A stretch of 64,000 nt of DNA from Tissierella sp. MB52-C2 (GTDB lineage: Bacteria > Bacillota > Clostridia > Tissierellales > Tissierellaceae), in the NCBI RefSeq assembly GCF_030931715.1, contig NZ_CP133261.1:1426001-1490000 (forward strand), given 5' to 3'. The notes beneath the pieces are model-generated. The model was not told the origin of the DNA and searched no databases. It saw only the letters and a program-made list of their open reading frames with translations. A program made the translations under genes and the position numbers. This document shows positions 45,979-56,002 of this stretch, one piece after another (position 1 is the first letter of the stretch; every line of letters starts with the position of its first letter).

Positions 45979-48099
45979 ATGGAAAGTATAAAATATACAT
46001 TATTAGGATTTGGAAATGAAAACATAGTAAAAAAGATTTTAGGTTTTATGATTTTTTTAGTTGGCTCTATATATGTAGGAAAAAAAAGTTTTTTAATCTA
46101 TCATACCTTAATAGAATTAGTTTGTGTGATAATTGGATTTTTAATGGCGACCATAGCTCTAAATACTTATAGGACTAATAAAGATAATAGAGTTTTATTT
46201 TTAGGTGTGGTCTTTGGATTTATAGCTTGCTTTGATTTAGCTCATTTAATTACATATAAGGGAATGAGTATTATGGGAGATGATACGGTCAATATCCCAA
46301 CACAATTATGGATTGTGTCAAGGTATATGCAAAGCATATCTTTTTTAGTTTCTACTATATTTTTAAATAAGAAAATTGATATTAGATATACATTTGTTAT
46401 ATACTCAATTATTTCTATAATCTTATTTCTATCAATATTTTATTTTAAAGTTTTTCCTGATTGTTTTGTTGAAGGCTCAGGTTTAACAACTTTTAAGATA
46501 ATAAGTGAATATATAATTTGTGGAATATTATTATTGAAGATTATATATTTTTTCAATACAAATCCTAAAACATTGGACAAAACCAATAAATATATAATTT
46601 ATTCTTTATTATCTACAATTTTATCGGAAGTTTTTTTTACTAAATATGTACGCGTATATGAATTATCAGGTGTAATAGGACATGCATTTAAATTTGCAGC
46701 TTTTTATTTTATTTACATAGCAATAGTTCGTTCAAGTATACAAGAACCTCATTTAGACTTAATTGAGCTGAATATACTTTTAGATAGAAAAAATGGAAAT
46801 TTAGAAAATCTAGTACATCAACTTAAATTAAAATGTGAGGAAATGAAGAAATTAGAGATAGAGAATTTAAGAAAAAGGGAATTACTAGATGCTATATTAG
46901 AAGCATCAACAAATGGGATTTTAGTCATGGGGGATGATAATGAAGTTATTCATGCTAATAAGCTTCTTATGGAAATATGGAATACTTCAAGTGAAGCGAT
47001 TTATAGCGGAGATCATCAAAAATTAATTTCTGTTGCAGAGAAGCAGCTAAAGTATCCTGACGATATAAAGTTTTTCACTGAAAAATTATGGACTGAAGGA
47101 GATTTTAATATTTGTGATTTACATTTAAAGGATGAAAGAGTTATAGAGGCTTCTGTATTTCCCTTTATAGAAAAGGATGTACCAATTGGAAAGATAATCA
47201 GCTTTAGAGATATTACCCAGAGGAATAAAGTTATAGAGTTACAGAAACAAGTTGAAATAAAGCAAGCATTGTTAGAAAAGGCAAAAGAAATTGATGAATT
47301 AAAAACTAACTTCTTTTCTACAATTTCCCATGAATTTAGAACTCCTTTAAATATTATATTGGGAGTAACTCAATTATTTCCTCATATTACTAATGGTGAA
47401 GAAAAAGATATAGATAAGGATAGTATTAATAAATATATTAAGATGATAAAACAAAACTCCTATAGATTGATTAAGCTCTCCAGTAATCTTATAGATATTA
47501 CTAAAATTGATGCAGGGTTTATGAAGATGAACCTTGAAAATTATAATATTGTTTCCATTATAGAAGATATTACGTTATCTGTTGTAGAGTACTGTAGGAG
47601 TAAGGGTATATCCATAGAATTTGATACAGAAATAGAAGAGAGGGTAATGGCTTGTGATGCAGATAAGTTAGAAAGAGTTATGCTGAATTTGCTATCCAAT
47701 TCTGTAAAATATGTGGAGCCTGGTGGAAAAATCGAAGTAAGTATTAGAGAAAAAAATAGTTTATTTTTCATAATAGTTAAAGATAATGGGGTGGGAATAC
47801 CAAAGGAAATGACAGAAACAATTTTTGATAGGTTTAGACAAGTGGATTCAACCCTAAGAAGAAGAAAAGAAGGCAGCGGTATAGGGTTATCAATAGTAAA
47901 GTCAATTATAGAAATGCATGGTGGAAATATATCTTTAGATAGTGAGATAAATAAGGGAAGCACATTTACCATTAGATTACCAGTATATAAAGTTGAATCT
48001 AATAATAAAAATCATATTCAATGTATGTCAAGAGAAATAAATGTAGATAAAATAAACATAGAGTTTTCTGATATATATGAGCTAAGTAAAGAATATTAG
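45979..48099 (+). CDS. Histidine kinase with MASE3-like membrane sensor and PAS domain
   Basis: 706 residues. Seven to eight membrane spans fill residues ~17-255 (MASE3-like; FLGVVFGFIACFDLAHLITY). A PAS domain follows (ILEASTNGILVMGDDNEVIH), then HisKA (FFSTISHEFRTPLNIILGV) and HATPase_c (RVMLNLLSNSVKYV, VKDNGVGIP, GSGIGLSIVKSIIEMHGG). It begins at ATG behind TAGGAGGAAATAGAGGGG. No response regulator is adjacent, so it is an orphan kinase. Relatives with this sensor act in the sporulation phosphorelay or general sensing. Confidence 0.88.
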   Translation: MESIKYTLLGFGNENIVKKILGFMIFLVGSIYVGKKSFLIYHTLIELVCVIIGFLMATIALNTYRTNKDNRVLFLGVVFGFIACFDLAHLITYKGMSIMGDDTVNIPTQLWIVSRYMQSISFLVSTIFLNKKIDIRYTFVIYSIISIILFLSIFYFKVFPDCFVEGSGLTTFKIISEYIICGILLLKIIYFFNTNPKTLDKTNKYIIYSLLSTILSEVFFTKYVRVYELSGVIGHAFKFAAFYFIYIAIVRSSIQEPHLDLIELNILLDRKNGNLENLVHQLKLKCEEMKKLEIENLRKRELLDAILEASTNGILVMGDDNEVIHANKLLMEIWNTSSEAIYSGDHQKLISVAEKQLKYPDDIKFFTEKLWTEGDFNICDLHLKDERVIEASVFPFIEKDVPIGKIISFRDITQRNKVIELQKQVEIKQALLEKAKEIDELKTNFFSTISHEFRTPLNIILGVTQLFPHITNGEEKDIDKDSINKYIKMIKQNSYRLIKLSSNLIDITKIDAGFMKMNLENYNIVSIIEDITLSVVEYCRSKGISIEFDTEIEERVMACDADKLERVMLNLLSNSVKYVEPGGKIEVSIREKNSLFFIIVKDNGVGIPKEMTETIFDRFRQVDSTLRRRKEGSGIGLSIVKSIIEMHGGNISLDSEINKGSTFTIRLPVYKVESNNKNHIQCMSREINVDKINIEFSDIYELSKEY

Positions 48100-48142
48100 C
48101 TTAGTCTCTGTTACTGATTATAAAGATAAAAATTTAAAAAAT

Positions 48143-48175
48143 CATCTATAGTTAAGATTTATAGATGTTTTTTTT
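48143..48175 (+). terminator. Rho-independent terminator
   Basis: Stem CATCTATA/TATAGATG with a 9-base loop, then eight T. It ends the orphan kinase gene. Confidence 0.8.
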
Positions 48176-48310
48176 ATGTCCGTAAAATTTAAAACTTTGA
48201 CATAAATTAAATTTGCAGAATAGTGCCAAAATTCATTTACTTTGATGTTCAAATGTAGTATAATCATTAAAATCAATAAATATAATATAAAAACAAAAAG
48301 GAGGGATATT

Positions 48311-49678
48311 ATGGATAACAAAACTAAGGATCAAGAAAGGGGTTCTTGGGGCTCAAGTTTTGGATTCATTATGGCAGCAGCAGGTTCAGCAGTAGGTCTA
48401 GGTAATCTATGGAAGTTTCCATATCTAGCGGGAAAAAATGGTGGAGCTATATTTGTTGTTGTATATTTACTAATGGTTGTCTTAGTTGGATTTACTATGA
48501 TGTTGGGAGAGATGATCATTGGTAGAAAGACACAGCTAGACCCCTATGGAGCATATAAAAAGCTTAATAAAAACTGGGGGTTTTTAGGCTCAATAGGAAT
48601 TATAACTGCATTTTTAATTTTATCTTATTATGGCGTTGTAGGAGGGTGGGTTATTAAGTATGTTGTAGCCACTTTAACAGGTGCAATCGGTGCAGATAAG
48701 GCTGCATATTTTGGAAACTTCATAGGAGCACCTATAGAGCCCTTAATTTACCATGGAATATTTATGATTTTAACTGTAGCAATAGTATTTAAAGGAATAT
48801 CTGATGGAATAGAGAAGGCAAGTAAGATTATGATGCCTGCATTATTTATTATGCTTATAGTAGTAGTAATAAGATCAGTTACACTTAAAGATGCTTCTCA
48901 AGGGCTTGCCTATTATTTAAAACCTGATTTTAGTAAATTTAACGCAAAGGTACTTGTTGATGCATTAGGTCAGGTGTTTTTCTCTCTAAGTTTAGGTATG
49001 GGTGCTTTAATTACTTATGGCAGCTATTTAAAGGGTGATGAGAATTTAGAAAAAAATGCCTTGATAATACCTGGATTAGATACAGCAGTAGCGTTATTAG
49101 CAGGATTTGCTGTTCTTCCTGCAGTATTTGCTTTTGGATTTGAGCCTACTCAGGGACCTGGTCTTATGTTTGTAACTTTACCGGCTGTATTTGAAGCCAT
49201 GCCTCTTGGAGCAGTATTTGGTGTGATTTTCTTTGTTTTAGTATTATTTGCAGCTATTACTTCAGCAATTTCATTATTGGAAGTATCAACAGCATATTGT
49301 ATTGACCAGCTTAAATGGTCAAGAAATAAATCTGTTACTATAAATTCAGTTGTTATGTTTGTAATTGGAATCTTTGCTTCTTTATCTATGGGAGCCCTTG
49401 CAGATTTTAAAGTCCCTATATTGAATTTAAATATATTTGATTCCTTAGACTTCTTTACATCTAACATATTGATGCCTATAGGCGGCTTTCTAATGGCCAT
49501 ATTCTTAGGATATGTTTGGGGTGTGGATGAAGCCATAAAAGAAGTAAAGAAAAGTCCAAATGTAAAATTTAAACTTGAAAAGCTTTGGGTAGTACTAATA
49601 AAGTATTTAGCACCTGTTGCAATATTCATAGTATTACTAAGTTCATTAGGATTATTAGATAGATGGCTAGGTAATTAA
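48311..49678 (+). CDS. Sodium-dependent transporter of the NSS (LeuT/SNF) family
   Basis: 455 residues from ATG 48311 (GGAGGGATATT upstream; the longer frame has no ribosome site). TM1 holds the sodium-site signature GSAVGLGNLWKFPYLAGKNG, and TM6-8 follow with FFSLSLGMGALITYGSYL and AAITSAISLLEV. The length is short of LeuT's 12 spans and fits the 11-span prokaryotic type, as in MhsT/Tyt1. It brings in an amino acid with sodium, in keeping with a sodium-motive economy supported by the Rnf/Nqr operon. Confidence 0.92.
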   Translation: MDNKTKDQERGSWGSSFGFIMAAAGSAVGLGNLWKFPYLAGKNGGAIFVVVYLLMVVLVGFTMMLGEMIIGRKTQLDPYGAYKKLNKNWGFLGSIGIITAFLILSYYGVVGGWVIKYVVATLTGAIGADKAAYFGNFIGAPIEPLIYHGIFMILTVAIVFKGISDGIEKASKIMMPALFIMLIVVVIRSVTLKDASQGLAYYLKPDFSKFNAKVLVDALGQVFFSLSLGMGALITYGSYLKGDENLEKNALIIPGLDTAVALLAGFAVLPAVFAFGFEPTQGPGLMFVTLPAVFEAMPLGAVFGVIFFVLVLFAAITSAISLLEVSTAYCIDQLKWSRNKSVTINSVVMFVIGIFASLSMGALADFKVPILNLNIFDSLDFFTSNILMPIGGFLMAIFLGYVWGVDEAIKEVKKSPNVKFKLEKLWVVLIKYLAPVAIFIVLLSSLGLLDRWLGN

Positions 49679-49785
49679 TTTAAATAATAAAGTCTAAAAA
49701 TATTATAAAAATAACATAAAAAACTTCTTTAGAGAGAAGATACTACTAAGTGGTATTTAAATTCTAATAATAAGGAGGATAAATT

Positions 49786-50061
49786 ATGTTATTCAATAAT
49801 ATTAGTGAAAGAAGAGTTGTAAAAGATGGAGTTCATGAATCAGTATTAGAAATGACAGCTGATGACTATAACAAAGTATATAATGCTGAATATAATGAAG
49901 AAATAGCTTCAGAGATTATAAATCATCATCTGATAAGACGAGGAGATGATGGTAGGGCAACTAATATTCGAATAAAACATGATCTGGAAGACGATATGGT
50001 AAGGATTTATGCAAACATTAGTTATCTAGGAAATGAACATACAACATACAGTAGACACTAA
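49786..50061 (+). CDS. Conserved-looking small hypothetical protein
   Basis: 91 residues, soluble, charged, with no signal peptide or membrane segment. AAGGAGGATAAATT precedes the ATG, so expression is likely strong. Notable parts are SVLEMTADDYNKVYNAEYN and INHHLIRRGDDG. I do not recognise the family. The stop codon touches the terminator stem. Single gene. Confidence 0.65.
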   Translation: MLFNNISERRVVKDGVHESVLEMTADDYNKVYNAEYNEEIASEIINHHLIRRGDDGRATNIRIKHDLEDDMVRIYANISYLGNEHTTYSRH

Positions 50062-50094
50062 AATATAAGGATGCTAAATAGCATCCTTATATTT
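50061..50094 (+). terminator. Rho-independent terminator
   Basis: Stem AAATATAAGGATGCT with its complement and an AAAT loop; pairing extends to the T run. It closes the 91-residue protein gene. Confidence 0.85.
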
Positions 50095-50200
50095 ATATAA
50101 AAGATATTTTTGATAAATTATACAAAAGTCTGCTTAAATATTGTATAATGTACCATGGAAAGCTTATTTTATGCTTTAAATATATATTGGGAGGTAATAG

Positions 50201-51559
50201 ATGGAAAGAATTTGGCAGGATAAGAAATTTTTAAAGGATATGTTAGTAATTGCGATTCCAATTGCATTACAAAACTTAATAACTTCTTCATTAAATATGG
50301 TAGATACCTTAATGATATCTGAACTTGGTAAATCAAGTATAGCTGCAGTAGGTTTAGCAAATCAGCTATTCTTTTTTTATTCTTTGATCATCTTTGGAAT
50401 TAATAGTGGATCTTCTATTTTTATTTCTCAATATTGGGGGAAAAAAGACACAGAAAATATTAAGAGGGTGTTGGGGTTAGCAGTTAGTTTTAGTGCTATT
50501 GCAGGATTATTATTTACAATAATAGCATTATTCTTCCCTGAAACAGTAATGAGATTTTTCATAAAAGAACCTATGGTAGTTAAACTAGGCAGTGATTATC
50601 TTAGAGTAGTGTCGCTATCTTATATAATAACTGGAATATCATTTGCTTACAGTATAGCATCTAGAAGTATAGGAAAAGCCAATATGCCTATGGTGGTAGC
50701 AGGTTTTTCATTTATAACTAATACTGTTTTTAATTATTTACTTATCTTCGGTAAATTTGGTTTTCCAGAACTAGGTGTAAAGGGTGCGGCCTATGGAACA
50801 TTAATTGCTAGGATAGTTGAAATTGTTTTTATACTTTATTTTATATATAAGGATATAGAGCCTCTAGCTGCTAAATTAAGTGAGCTGTTTAGCTGGACAA
50901 AGGATTTCATTAAGAGGTATTTAAGAACTATATCTCCTGTAATAATAAATGAAGCATTATGGGCCTTGGGACAAGTCATGTATTCTGCAGCCTATGCAAG
51001 AATTGGAGAAGACGCCACAGCAGCAGTTCAAGTTTCAAGTACTATTCAAAATGTTTTTTTTGTATTAGTACGGGGACTAGCCAATGCTTGTACTGTTATG
51101 GTAGGTAACAAAATTGGTGCGGGAGATGAGGAGGAATCCTATGATTACGCGATTCAGTTTTTAATCATGTCTACATTGGCTGGATTAATACTAGGTGGAG
51201 TTTTAGCCTTAACTCCAGATTTAACATTAAAACTATTTAGAAACTTAGACTCAGATGTATATAATTTATCTAGAAAATTAATAATTATTGGAGGAATGTT
51301 TTATTTCATAAGAACTTTTAATTCAACCTTAATTGTTGGAGTCCTTAGGGGTGGGGGAGATACTAACTTTTCCATGTATCTTGAAATGGGAGCAGTATGG
51401 TTAATAGGTGTGCCTTTAGCTTTTATGGGAGTATTACTATTTAAAATGCCAGTTTATATAGTATTTATATTAGTATCCTTTGAAGAAATAGTTAAGGCAG
51501 TAATAGGTTTCCCAAGAGTAAAGTCTAAAAAATGGATTAGAAATATTACAGAAAACTAA
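50201..51559 (+). CDS. MATE-family multidrug/sodium antiporter (second copy)
   Basis: 452 residues with 12 spans in two halves; typical segments LNMVDTLMISELGKSSIAAVG, NSGSSIFISQYWGKKD and RGLANACTVMVGNKIGAGD. GGGAGGTAATAG precedes the ATG. It differs clearly from the MATE protein at 23178 and is closer to the NorM-type branch with the YWGKKD motif. Likely exports cationic compounds with sodium or protons. Confidence 0.9.
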   Translation: MERIWQDKKFLKDMLVIAIPIALQNLITSSLNMVDTLMISELGKSSIAAVGLANQLFFFYSLIIFGINSGSSIFISQYWGKKDTENIKRVLGLAVSFSAIAGLLFTIIALFFPETVMRFFIKEPMVVKLGSDYLRVVSLSYIITGISFAYSIASRSIGKANMPMVVAGFSFITNTVFNYLLIFGKFGFPELGVKGAAYGTLIARIVEIVFILYFIYKDIEPLAAKLSELFSWTKDFIKRYLRTISPVIINEALWALGQVMYSAAYARIGEDATAAVQVSSTIQNVFFVLVRGLANACTVMVGNKIGAGDEEESYDYAIQFLIMSTLAGLILGGVLALTPDLTLKLFRNLDSDVYNLSRKLIIIGGMFYFIRTFNSTLIVGVLRGGGDTNFSMYLEMGAVWLIGVPLAFMGVLLFKMPVYIVFILVSFEEIVKAVIGFPRVKSKKWIRNITEN

Positions 51560-51610
51560 TTTTTATTATGATTTAGGTAAAAGATTTATGTATAAAGGAG
51601 TTGATGATTT

Positions 51611-52360
51611 ATGAAGAAATATCGAAAAACCTTTGAAATACCATACTATGAATCAGATAAGAATGGAAGAATAAGACAAGTATCTTTACTAGAGTATTTA
51701 GGTGAAACATCTGGTGCCCATACTGATTATTTAGGATTTAATTCTAAAAAACTTCAAGAATTAAATTGTGCATGGATGCTGAATAGATGGAAAGTAAAAA
51801 TACATAAGTATCCAAAAGTAAAAGAAAAAATATCTATAGAAACTTGGACATCAAAGATGGATAGATTTTATGCCAATAGAGAATTTATAATATATGATGA
51901 AGAAGATAATGAAATAGGAAGGGCATCTACTGTATGGATATTTATCGATATGAATAAAAAGAAACCCGTTAGAATTCCAGCGGAGTTTCTTGAAATAGCT
52001 AAACCTGTTGAGGAAACAACTTTTGATGATTTTTATGACTTTAAAAAAGAAATAGAAATAGAAGAGAATATAGATTTTCATGTAAGAAGGTCTGATATTG
52101 ATTATAATAACCATGTAAATAATACTAAATATCTTTCATGGATATTAGAGACTGTTCCAGATAATATTTATGAAAATTATAGATTAAGTGAATTTGAATT
52201 ATTGTATAAAAAAGAAACAGTATATGGAAATACCATATTGGCAGGAATTAATATATTAGATGAAGAAATTCATGAGAAAGGCTTTATTCACAAGATTATA
52301 GATAGTAATACAGGAGAAGTTCATGCCCTAGGTATGACTAAGTGGATAGATATAAAATAA
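51611..52360 (+). CDS. Acyl-ACP thioesterase (FatA/FatB-like)
   Basis: 249 residues forming two hot-dog domains. N-half: FEIPYYESDKNGRIRQVSL and CAWMLNRWKVKIHKYP. C-half: VRRSDIDYNNHVNNTKYLSW, where the Asn/His pair is the catalytic site of plant-type thioesterases, then ELLYKKETVYGN. It hydrolyses acyl-ACP to release free fatty acids and adjusts membrane lipid supply. AAAGGAGTTGATGATTT precedes the ATG. Single gene. Confidence 0.88.
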   Translation: MKKYRKTFEIPYYESDKNGRIRQVSLLEYLGETSGAHTDYLGFNSKKLQELNCAWMLNRWKVKIHKYPKVKEKISIETWTSKMDRFYANREFIIYDEEDNEIGRASTVWIFIDMNKKKPVRIPAEFLEIAKPVEETTFDDFYDFKKEIEIEENIDFHVRRSDIDYNNHVNNTKYLSWILETVPDNIYENYRLSEFELLYKKETVYGNTILAGINILDEEIHEKGFIHKIIDSNTGEVHALGMTKWIDIK

Positions 52361-52406
52361 TAATTCCGATTTTTGAAGCCAGGCTTCAGAAATCGGAATT
52401 ATTTTT
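52359..52406. terminator. Long bidirectional terminator hairpin
   Basis: About 20 bp of pairing (AATAATTCCGATTTTTGAAG with its complement, one G-T) around a small loop. It separates the thioesterase gene from the convergent minus-strand gene. Confidence 0.85.
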
Positions 52407-52408
52407 AA

Positions 52409-52906
52409 TTATCCTTCAAAATCTACTTTTATTACTTTACCTTTTTCACCTAAACTCATTCTTGTGATTTTAGTTAGCTTAGGAACATCATCAATTTTAG
52501 AACATTCTAACATATGATATACCTTAGAAGTATCTCCATTTTGCTTATAAACTTCTCTCAATAGTTTTAGTAGAGAGTAAGGATGCTCTGGTTCTTTTAA
52601 ACTTATAAAGGATGTATTTGGTTTTGCCATTGCTTCACCAATTAACTTTTCAAAATCTAAGTTATCTAATCCAGGTATTAAGAAATATTCAACATCATTG
52701 TTTAAATCATCAAATCCTTTTACCTGTACAGATTTGAAGCTACCCTTTGCTACAGCCATTAAAGCCGCCATCAAAGGTCTTATACCAGCTGATCTATGAC
52801 CAGATACTATAACAGATTCTTTTTTTTGAATAGCTTCATCAATATAATTACCTTCAGCTTCAGTCATAAATCCTTGATCTACGTATTTTTGAATCATTGA
52901 GTTCAT
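52409..52906 (-). CDS. Hypothetical protein with degenerate P-loop-like motif
   Basis: 165 residues, soluble, behind AAAGGAGC. The segment SVIVSGHRSAGIRPLMAALM looks like a Walker A region of secretion-type ATPases (GxxxxGK[ST]) in which the Lys has been lost. The following VEYFLIPGLDNLDFEKLIG and SFISLKEPEHP are not recognised. It might be a small regulator derived from a CpaF/VirB11-like ATPase, but that is speculative. Single gene, convergent with the thioesterase gene. Confidence 0.6.
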   Translation of the reverse strand: MNSMIQKYVDQGFMTEAEGNYIDEAIQKKESVIVSGHRSAGIRPLMAALMAVAKGSFKSVQVKGFDDLNNDVEYFLIPGLDNLDFEKLIGEAMAKPNTSFISLKEPEHPYSLLKLLREVYKQNGDTSKVYHMLECSKIDDVPKLTKITRMSLGEKGKVIKVDFEG

Positions 52907-53115
52907 TTAAAACGCTCCTTTATCTATTAAATTTGTTTAACAACGTAAGTAAACACATGAATATGATAACATTAAAAGCCATTAAAAGAAAGTTTTGTTA
53001 TAATTTAAACATATATCTTTCTTCTATATAATTTTACCCAATTTAGTGATAAAATAAATAAATAAAGTAAAAATAATTATTACTTGGTAGAATTAAGTCT
53101 AAGGAGGATAGAATT

Positions 53116-53553
53116 TTGAGAGTACAAATGAATAAGCGAAAGAATATTGCTCTTATTGCCCATGACAATAGAAAGGAAGATTTAATAAATTGGGTAAAGG
53201 AAAATAAAGATAAATTGTCAAATCATTTTTTATGTGGGACTGGAACTACTGCAAAGCGAATAAGTGAACGTACAGGACTAGATGTTAAAGGATTTAAATC
53301 TGGTCCACTAGGTGGAGATCAGCAGATAGGCTCACGTATTGTTGAAGGTGATATTGATATGATGATTTTTTTCTGGGATCCATTGGAAGCTCAACCCCAT
53401 GATCCTGATGTGAAGGCACTTTTAAGAATAGCTGTATTATATGATATTCCAGTTGCAAATAATAAGTCTTCTGCAGATTATATTATATCTTCCCCAATTA
53501 TGAATGAGGAGTATACAAGAGGGATTATTGACTTCAATAAGTCTAAAAAATAA
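53116..53553 (+). CDS. mgsA: Methylglyoxal synthase
   Basis: 145 residues, normal for MgsA. Phosphate-binding and catalytic motifs: [58 protein letters not shown], with the catalytic Asp in [13 protein letters not shown]. It turns dihydroxyacetone phosphate into methylglyoxal and phosphate, a bypass of lower glycolysis used when phosphate is scarce. It starts at TTG 53116 with AAGGAGGATAGAATT upstream; ATG 53128 is possible. Single gene. Confidence 0.93.
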   Translation: MRVQMNKRKNIALIAHDNRKEDLINWVKENKDKLSNHFLCGTGTTAKRISERTGLDVKGFKSGPLGGDQQIGSRIVEGDIDMMIFFWDPLEAQPHDPDVKALLRIAVLYDIPVANNKSSADYIISSPIMNEEYTRGIIDFNKSKK

Positions 53554-53787
53554 AGTAAAACTTGTAAAATATAAATTATATGAATAAAATTCAACTAAAA
53601 ATCATATAAATATAGTTGCAATCTAGGTTATAGTATGGTAATATTAGGTTGTAGCTTTAATTCGAAAGTAAATAATCAATACACAATAATTTCTCAGGTA
53701 ACATATTTTATCTGCATATAGTAAGGAAATTTTATTGTTGGTATTTTTACAAAGAATTAAAGAAATAAAATTTCGGAGGTATATGCA

Positions 53788-53985
53788 ATGAAAGGTACAG
53801 TAAAATGGTTTAATGCAGAAAAAGGATTTGGATTTATTACTACTGAAGAAGGAAACGATGTATTCGCTCACTTCTCACAAATCAACAAAGATGGTTTCAA
53901 AACTTTAGAAGAAGGCCAAGAAGTTGAATTCAACGTTGTAGAAGGCGCTAAAGGATTACAAGCTGAGAATATAACTATTATCTAG
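53788..53985 (+). CDS. csp: Cold-shock protein (CspA family)
   Basis: 65 residues with both RNA-binding motifs: KGFGFIT (RNP1) and DVFAHFS (RNP2). It begins [16 protein letters not shown]. It binds single-stranded RNA and acts as an RNA chaperone. CGGAGGTATATGCA precedes the ATG. The 234 bases upstream hold no gene and may contain the long structured leader usual for csp mRNAs. Confidence 0.95.
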   Translation: MKGTVKWFNAEKGFGFITTEEGNDVFAHFSQINKDGFKTLEEGQEVEFNVVEGAKGLQAENITII

Positions 53986-54003
53986 TAAAAAACGGATACT
54001 TAT

Positions 54004-54034
54004 ACCCCTTAAAGATTATCTTTAAGGGGTTTTC
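54004..54034 (+). terminator. Rho-independent terminator
   Basis: Stem ACCCCTTAAAGA/TCTTTAAGGGGT, 3-base loop, then TTTT. It ends the cold-shock gene. Confidence 0.88.
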
Positions 54035-54110
54035 TGTGTTGACAACAAAAAACCTATATGTTACCTTTAGTAAAGGTAATGTTTTAAATATAGACAAAAG
54101 GAGAATAGAT

Positions 54111-54860
54111 ATGAGCGAAAAAAGAGTTCTTGCAGTAGTAAATGGAAAGGAAATAACAGAGGATACTGTACTTAAATTTCTTAATGACTTAGGACCTCAA
54201 ATGGCAATGCAGTTTCAATCACCAGAAGGTATGAAAAGAGTAGTAGATGAACTAATAAATCAAGAAGTAATGTATTTAGATGCAAAAGAAAATGCACTAG
54301 ATAAAGATGAGAATTTTATAAAGGAAGTAGAAAGAGTTAAAGAAGGATTACTTAAACAATATGCATTAAATCAACTTTTATCTGGAATATCAGTAACAGA
54401 AGGTGAAGCTTTAGAGTTTTATAATGAAAATAAAGAAAACTTTAAAAAACCTGAAACTGTAGTTGCTAGTCATATCTTAGTGGAAGAGGAAGAAAAAGCA
54501 AAAGAGATAATAAAAGAAATAGAAGCTGGTATGTCTTTTGAAGATGCTGCAAAGAACTATTCAACTTGTCCTTCTAAGGCACAAGGTGGAAATCTAGGAG
54601 AATTCGGTAGAGGTCAGATGGTTCCGGAATTTGAAGATGCTGCTTTTAATATGGAAGTGAATAGCATTTCAGAACCAATAAAAACACAATTTGGCTATCA
54701 TATAATTAAGTTAATAAATAAAAATGCAGAAGGATTAAGTTCCTTTGACGAAATTAAAGATCAAGTAACTCAACAAGTTCTAGGAACAAAGCAACAACAG
54801 GCATATATAAATAAGACAAATGAATTAAAACAAAAATATGAAGTGAAAAATAATATGTAA
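54111..54860 (+). CDS. Parvulin-type peptidyl-prolyl isomerase (PpiC/SurA-like) without signal peptide
   Basis: 249 residues from ATG 54111 (AAAAGGAGAATAGAT upstream; the frame runs further back across the previous terminator and is not coding there). N-terminal SurA-like helices (VVNGKEITEDTVLKFLND) and a parvulin domain at about 115-215: ASHILVEEEEKAKEIIKEI, GGNLGEFGRGQMVPEFEDAA, TQFGYHIIKL. No signal peptide or lipobox, so it is cytosolic, unlike PrsA. It catalyses proline cis-trans changes in folding. Single gene. Confidence 0.88.
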   Translation: MSEKRVLAVVNGKEITEDTVLKFLNDLGPQMAMQFQSPEGMKRVVDELINQEVMYLDAKENALDKDENFIKEVERVKEGLLKQYALNQLLSGISVTEGEALEFYNENKENFKKPETVVASHILVEEEEKAKEIIKEIEAGMSFEDAAKNYSTCPSKAQGGNLGEFGRGQMVPEFEDAAFNMEVNSISEPIKTQFGYHIIKLINKNAEGLSSFDEIKDQVTQQVLGTKQQQAYINKTNELKQKYEVKNNM

Positions 54861-54867
54861 ATTTTTT

Positions 54868-54897
54868 AAAGAGAGATCTTAGATCTCTCTTTTTTTA
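54868..54897 (+). terminator. Rho-independent terminator
   Basis: Stem AAAGAGAGATC/GATCTCTCTTT, 3-base loop, then TTTTT. It separates the isomerase gene from the rnf operon, showing that the operon starts with rnfD. Confidence 0.88.
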
Positions 54898-55018
54898 TTT
54901 AGAAAAGTATAGGACTTTTTTTATAGACTAACTACATATTATCCAATAAATGTTTCTTTCGGAAGATTTTGGGAATATATGGAATGTGACTAACTTAAAA
55001 AAATATGGAGGTGTTATT

Positions 55019-56002
55019 TTGTTAGGAGAGAATTTTTCAAAACATTTTATGAAGCAAAAGATGATGAGAACAGTTATTGTATCTTTAATTCCATTAATAT
55101 TTTCATCAATATATTTTTTCGGATGGAGAACATTAATACTCTTAGGCATTGTAACTATTGCTGGATTAACAACTGAATGGATTTTTGAAAAGAAATACAA
55201 TAGGAAGGTTTCAGAGGCCATATTTGTTAGTTGTATCCTATACACCATGACATTACCGCCTACGACTCCTTATTGGATAGCCGCAATAGGAATTATATTT
55301 GGTATTTTATTTGGGAAAGAGGTGTTTGGTGGATTTGGAAAAAACATTTTTAATCCTGCTTTAGTAGCTAGGGCATTTGTATATGTATGCTTCCCAGCTC
55401 CCTTGACTATTCAGTGGTCAAAGGCTGCTTTAGGATTTCCAGGAGGATTTAGCACTTATATTACTCAAGGTGTGGAAGTAGTTTCACAAGCTACTCCAAT
55501 GTTATTATTTAGAGATACAGGTAAGATGACTTCTTTAATGGATCTATTAATTGGAAATATATCTGGCTCCATAGGGGAAACTTCAGCGATTTTAATTATT
55601 CTTGCAGGTGTTTATTTAGTATATAAAAAGGTAGCATCTTGGCAGATAATGGTAGGAGTATTAGCTGGATTTACAGGACTAAGCAGTATTCTTTATTTAC
55701 TAGGAAATAGCCAAATTCCTAATCCAGTATTTGGAGTTCTAGCAGGTGGATTATTATTTGGAGCTGTATTTATGACCACAGATCCAGTGTCTGCTCCAAA
55801 GACAAAAGAAGGTAAGTGGATATATGGAATTATTATAGGTATGGTTACAGTAATTATTAGAGGATATGCATTATTTGCTGGTGGAATGATGTTTGCAATA
55901 CTTATAGCAAATACATTTGTACCTATAATGGATGAAGGCGTTAATGCCTATAAAAAGCATAAAAAAGAATCTAAGAAAGAGAAGGAAGAGGTGGCAATAT
56001 GA
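55019..56002 (+). CDS. rnfD: Rnf/Nqr complex subunit RnfD (NqrB homologue)
   Basis: 327 residues from TTG 55019, with GGAGGTG upstream; conservation starts here. About nine membrane spans. FGGFGKNIFNPALVARAF is a family hallmark. The flavin-linking Thr probably lies in EVVSQATPMLLF, where covalent FMN attaches in RnfD/NqrB. Its length matches RnfD rather than the longer NqrB. It forms part of the sodium or proton channel of the complex. First gene of a five-gene operon; rnfC, usually upstream, is missing. Confidence 0.9.
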   Translation: MLGENFSKHFMKQKMMRTVIVSLIPLIFSSIYFFGWRTLILLGIVTIAGLTTEWIFEKKYNRKVSEAIFVSCILYTMTLPPTTPYWIAAIGIIFGILFGKEVFGGFGKNIFNPALVARAFVYVCFPAPLTIQWSKAALGFPGGFSTYITQGVEVVSQATPMLLFRDTGKMTSLMDLLIGNISGSIGETSAILIILAGVYLVYKKVASWQIMVGVLAGFTGLSSILYLLGNSQIPNPVFGVLAGGLLFGAVFMTTDPVSAPKTKEGKWIYGIIIGMVTVIIRGYALFAGGMMFAILIANTFVPIMDEGVNAYKKHKKESKKEKEEVAI

